The notes under the pieces are model-generated. The model had not been told where the DNA came from. It did no database searches and saw nothing but the letters and a program-made list of their open reading frames with translations. This document shows positions 61,445 through 64,000 of a stretch of 64,000 nucleotides of DNA, in pieces. The translations under genes were made by a program, and so were the position numbers. The stretch's first letter is position 1, and each line of letters begins with the position of its first letter. Location: NCBI RefSeq assembly GCF_009177065.1, contig NZ_WEZF01000016.1, positions 62,001 through 126,000 on the forward strand, given 5' to 3'. The stretch comes from Tautonia marina (GTDB lineage: Bacteria; Planctomycetota; Planctomycetia; Isosphaerales; Isosphaeraceae).

Positions 61445-64000
61445 ATGACCGGTGATGCTGACCGGAATCTGTTGTTTGGTTTGCTCGCCTTGCAGAATGG
61501 TCTGATCAACCAGGATCAACTGGTGGGCGCGTTTCGGGCATGGTGCCGAGACGCGACGAGAAGCCTGGCCGAGCACCTGATTGAGCAACGACATCTCGAC
61601 GCCGAGGGCCGGGCGGCAGTCGATGCGCTCGCCGAGCTGATTCTGAAGCAGCACGACGGGGATGCGACCGCGAGCCTGGCGGCGATGCGCGTGGGGGGCT
61701 CGACGCGCGACCGGCTCCGGGAGCTGAACGATCCGGACCTGAACGCCACGATCGACCATGTGCCCTCGGAATCGAGCGATCCGGAGGCGACGGCGAGCCA
61801 TGTGAGCGGGGGGGGCTTTGCCATCGGGTCGAGCACGGCGGAGGGGCTCCGGTTCCGGGTGCTTCGGCCGCATGCGAGGGGGGGGCTGGGAGCGGTCTTC
61901 GTGGCGGTGGATGGGGAACTGAACCGCGAAGTCGCGTTGAAGCAGATCCTCGACCATCACGCCGATGACCCGGCCAGCCGACAGCGGTTTTTGATCGAGG
62001 CCGAGATCACGGGAGGGCTGGAGCATCCCGGCATCGTGCCGGTCTACGGACTGGGCGTCTTCGAGGATGGACGGCCGTACTACGCGATGCGGTTCATTCG
62101 GGGAGACTCGCTGAAGGACGCGATCACGCGATTCCATGACGATCGATCGTTGAGGACCGACCCCAGTCGTCGATCCCTGGAATTGCGGAAGCTCTTGAGA
62201 CGGTTCACCGACATCTGCAACGCGATCGAATATGCTCATGCACGAGGTGTTTTGCACCGGGACATCAAGCCGGGCAACGTGATCGTGGGGAAGCACGGCG
62301 AGACGTTGGTGGTCGACTGGGGCCTGGCCAAGGCGCAAGGGAGGACCGAGGGGATCGAATCGTTCGAGGAACGCCCGCTCATCCCCAGCTCGGCCAGTGG
62401 CTCGGCCGAAACCTTGCCGGGATCGGCGGTTGGGACGCCGGCGTTCATGAGCCCGGAGCAAGCGAGGGGCGATTTGGAGGCGCTCGGCCCGGCGTCGGAC
62501 GTGTATAGCCTCGGGGCCACGCTGTATGCCCTGTTGACGGCTCGGGCGCCGATCGAAGGGGGCGACCTGGCCGAGGTCCTGCAAAGGGTCCGGCAAGGTT
62601 TGTTCCCGCATCCGAGGACGATCGACCAGGCGATTGATCCGGCGCTGGAGGCGATTTGTCTGAAGGCGATGGCGCTCGACCCGAGCGATCGCTACGAGTC
62701 GGCCCGAGCCTTGGCGGATGACCTCGACCGCTGGCTGGCCGACGAACGGGTGGAGGCGTACCCGGAACCGTGGACGAGGAGCCTGGCCCGCTGGCTGTCT
62801 CGGCACCGATCGGCCGTGACCGGCGCGGCGGCGGCGGTGCTGGTGGGCCTGATCGGTCTGGCTGCCGTCGCGGTGGTCCAGACGCGAGCACGAGCCGCCC
62901 TGGCGGAGACGAATCTGGAACTGGTTGAGGCGAACCTAGCCCTCGATCAGCAACGCTCCCGAGCCGAGGACCGCGAGCAACAGGCCATCGACGCCGTGAA
63001 GCGCTTTCGAGACGCCGTGGCCGAGAACCCGATCCTGAAGAATGCTCCCGAGCTGGACGAGCTGCGCAAGACCTTGCTGCAGGAGCCGATGGCGTTTTTC
63101 AAGACGCTGCGCGACCAGCTCCAGGCCGACGGCGACACCCGGCCCGAGGCGCTGGAACGGTTGGCGAACGCGGCGTATGAACTGAGCGAGATCACCAATC
63201 AGATCGGCGACCCGCGCGACGCGATCGTGGTCATGAGAGACGCCCTGGCCCTCTGGAAGCAGCTTGCGGCCGATCATCCAGAGGTGAACGATTACCAAAA
63301 CGATCTTGCGACCAGCCACAACAACCTCGCGCTGCTGCTGAGAGCGGTTGGGGACCTGAACGGGGCCCTTCGGGAGCATGAGGAGGCGGTGGCCCTCCAG
63401 AACGCACTGGTGTTGGAAAATCCTTCGGTCGCCAAGTACCAGAACGGCCTGGCCGACAGTGAGAATAATCGGGGGATCTTGCTCAGTCAGCAAGGGGACC
63501 TGGAGGCGGCGCGGGGCGCATTTGAGACTGCGGTCGCCATTCAGAAGGGGCTGGTAGCGGCTGACCCGACCGCCGTGGCGTTTCAAAATGGCCTGGCCAG
63601 AACCCATAGTAACTTCGGGAACCTGCTTCAGATGCTGGGGGATCTGGAGGGAGCGAGCCGGGAGCTGGAAGCCGCCGTGGCGATCCAGAACAGCCTGATC
63701 GCCTCGGACCCGACGGGCATCGAGGTGCGGAACGCGCTGGCGGCCAGTTTGAACAATCTGGGAATCGTGCGACGATCGCAGAACGACCTGGCCGGGGCAC
63801 TCGAGGCGTTCGAGGCGTCGCAGGAGATTCAACAGAAGCTGGTCGACGCCAATCCGACCGTGACCCAGTTCGGGATCGGGCTGGCGAGGAATCACACCAA
63901 CCTCGGCTTGCTCCGGGCCGAGATGGGAGACCTGGAGGGAGCGCGTCGGGAGCACGAGGCGGCCGTGGCGGTGCGGACCGCGCTGGTGAGTGAATTCCCG
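61445..64000 (+). CDS. Ser/Thr kinase with tetratricopeptide-like repeats (3' end outside window)
   Basis: A kinase open to the window end (852 codons so far). Residues about 5-80 form a helical domain (NLLFGLLALQNGLINQDQLV) frequent in planctomycete kinases. The kinase domain spans about 125-440: Gly-rich RGGLGAVFV, Lys in VALKQIL, HRDIKPGN with His271/Asp273, VVDWGLAKA in place of DFG, and GTPAFMSPEQ. One membrane helix (about 457-480, AAAAVLVGLIGLAAVAVV) is followed by a coiled coil and then repeats of about 45 residues (ATSHNNLALLLRAVGDLNGA, ADSENNRGILLSQQGDLEAA and so on), like tetratricopeptides. GGGAG lies 8 bases before the ATG. It is a probable signalling receptor; ligands are unknown. 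Confidence 0.93.
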   Translation, partial: MTGDADRNLLFGLLALQNGLINQDQLVGAFRAWCRDATRSLAEHLIEQRHLDAEGRAAVDALAELILKQHDGDATASLAAMRVGGSTRDRLRELNDPDLNATIDHVPSESSDPEATASHVSGGGFAIGSSTAEGLRFRVLRPHARGGLGAVFVAVDGELNREVALKQILDHHADDPASRQRFLIEAEITGGLEHPGIVPVYGLGVFEDGRPYYAMRFIRGDSLKDAITRFHDDRSLRTDPSRRSLELRKLLRRFTDICNAIEYAHARGVLHRDIKPGNVIVGKHGETLVVDWGLAKAQGRTEGIESFEERPLIPSSASGSAETLPGSAVGTPAFMSPEQARGDLEALGPASDVYSLGATLYALLTARAPIEGGDLAEVLQRVRQGLFPHPRTIDQAIDPALEAICLKAMALDPSDRYESARALADDLDRWLADERVEAYPEPWTRSLARWLSRHRSAVTGAAAAVLVGLIGLAAVAVVQTRARAALAETNLELVEANLALDQQRSRAEDREQQAIDAVKRFRDAVAENPILKNAPELDELRKTLLQEPMAFFKTLRDQLQADGDTRPEALERLANAAYELSEITNQIGDPRDAIVVMRDALALWKQLAADHPEVNDYQNDLATSHNNLALLLRAVGDLNGALREHEEAVALQNALVLENPSVAKYQNGLADSENNRGILLSQQGDLEAARGAFETAVAIQKGLVAADPTAVAFQNGLARTHSNFGNLLQMLGDLEGASRELEAAVAIQNSLIASDPTGIEVRNALAASLNNLGIVRRSQNDLAGALEAFEASQEIQQKLVDANPTVTQFGIGLARNHTNLGLLRAEMGDLEGARREHEAAVAVRTALVSEFP

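Noticed and set aside
1-64000. tRNA or rRNA genes
   Set aside because: No cloverleaf or rRNA-like sequence was recognised by eye; a covariance-model scan would be needed to exclude a tRNA.

Overview
The window is high-GC bacterial DNA, and its gene families point to a planctomycete, most likely of the Isosphaera/Tautonia group. The evidence is a DUF1549/DUF1553 cytochrome-like protein paired with a DUF1501 protein, a DUF1080 protein, a Tat-exported Gfo/Idh/MocA oxidoreductase, a secreted hydrolase with an LEPR-XLL N-terminus, large Ser/Thr kinases with N-terminal accessory domains, and lipoproteins of low complexity. This assignment is inferred from gene content; no rRNA or tRNA gene was recognised. 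There is no phage, insertion sequence or cas gene.

Layout. 1-10.8 kb: the end of a Zn/Cd-type P-type ATPase, then a leftward run (DUF1080 protein, EamA transporter, SMR transporter, GlmU-like enzyme, phosphodiesterase), a small protein on the + strand, a leftward TolC-like/lipoprotein pair and a leftward lactate permease. 11-19 kb: a rightward run of HPF, a PtsN-like IIA, HPr, enzyme I, a DUF2344 protein and an RNase E/G, closed by two hairpins facing a leftward leuB-like gene. The RNase E/G is the most unusual gene here: about 618 extra residues, charged and disordered, are inserted inside its S1 domain while the catalytic core keeps E. coli spacing. 20-26.5 kb: a Ser/Thr kinase with a C-terminal membrane anchor, a small Cys-rich protein, a YfhO-like membrane protein and a glycosyltransferase. 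26.6-32.1 kb: a GntR/FCD regulator followed by the planctomycete DUF1549/1553-DUF1501 pair.

33.4-42 kb: a surface-polysaccharide operon (GT-C membrane protein, ABC-2 permease, Wzt-like ATPase, two adjacent paralogous double-glycosyltransferase genes, and a 98-residue helical protein), with the last three genes joined by stop/start overlaps. By eye it uses more A/T-ending codons than its surroundings. 42-50 kb: two paralogous membrane proteins, glycerol kinase, a Gfo/Idh/MocA oxidoreductase, a bacterial eRF1-like (baeRF) protein, a DegT aminotransferase and a lipoprotein. 50.5-64 kb: a stand-alone cyclic-nucleotide-binding-like domain, the LEPR-XLL hydrolase, a glycosyltransferase, an epimerase, Mn-catalase, DUF4926, an aminotransferase, a ceramidase-like protein, a sulfotransferase and a Ser/Thr kinase with tetratricopeptide-like repeats that runs off the window.

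Non-coding highlights are two large inverted repeats at 53.0-53.25 kb, and a three-copy repeat array with an exact 53-bp period at 60.7-60.85 kb. The core of that array also occurs at the 3' end of the YfhO-like gene. Several convergent gene pairs are separated by perfect hairpins that look like bidirectional terminators.
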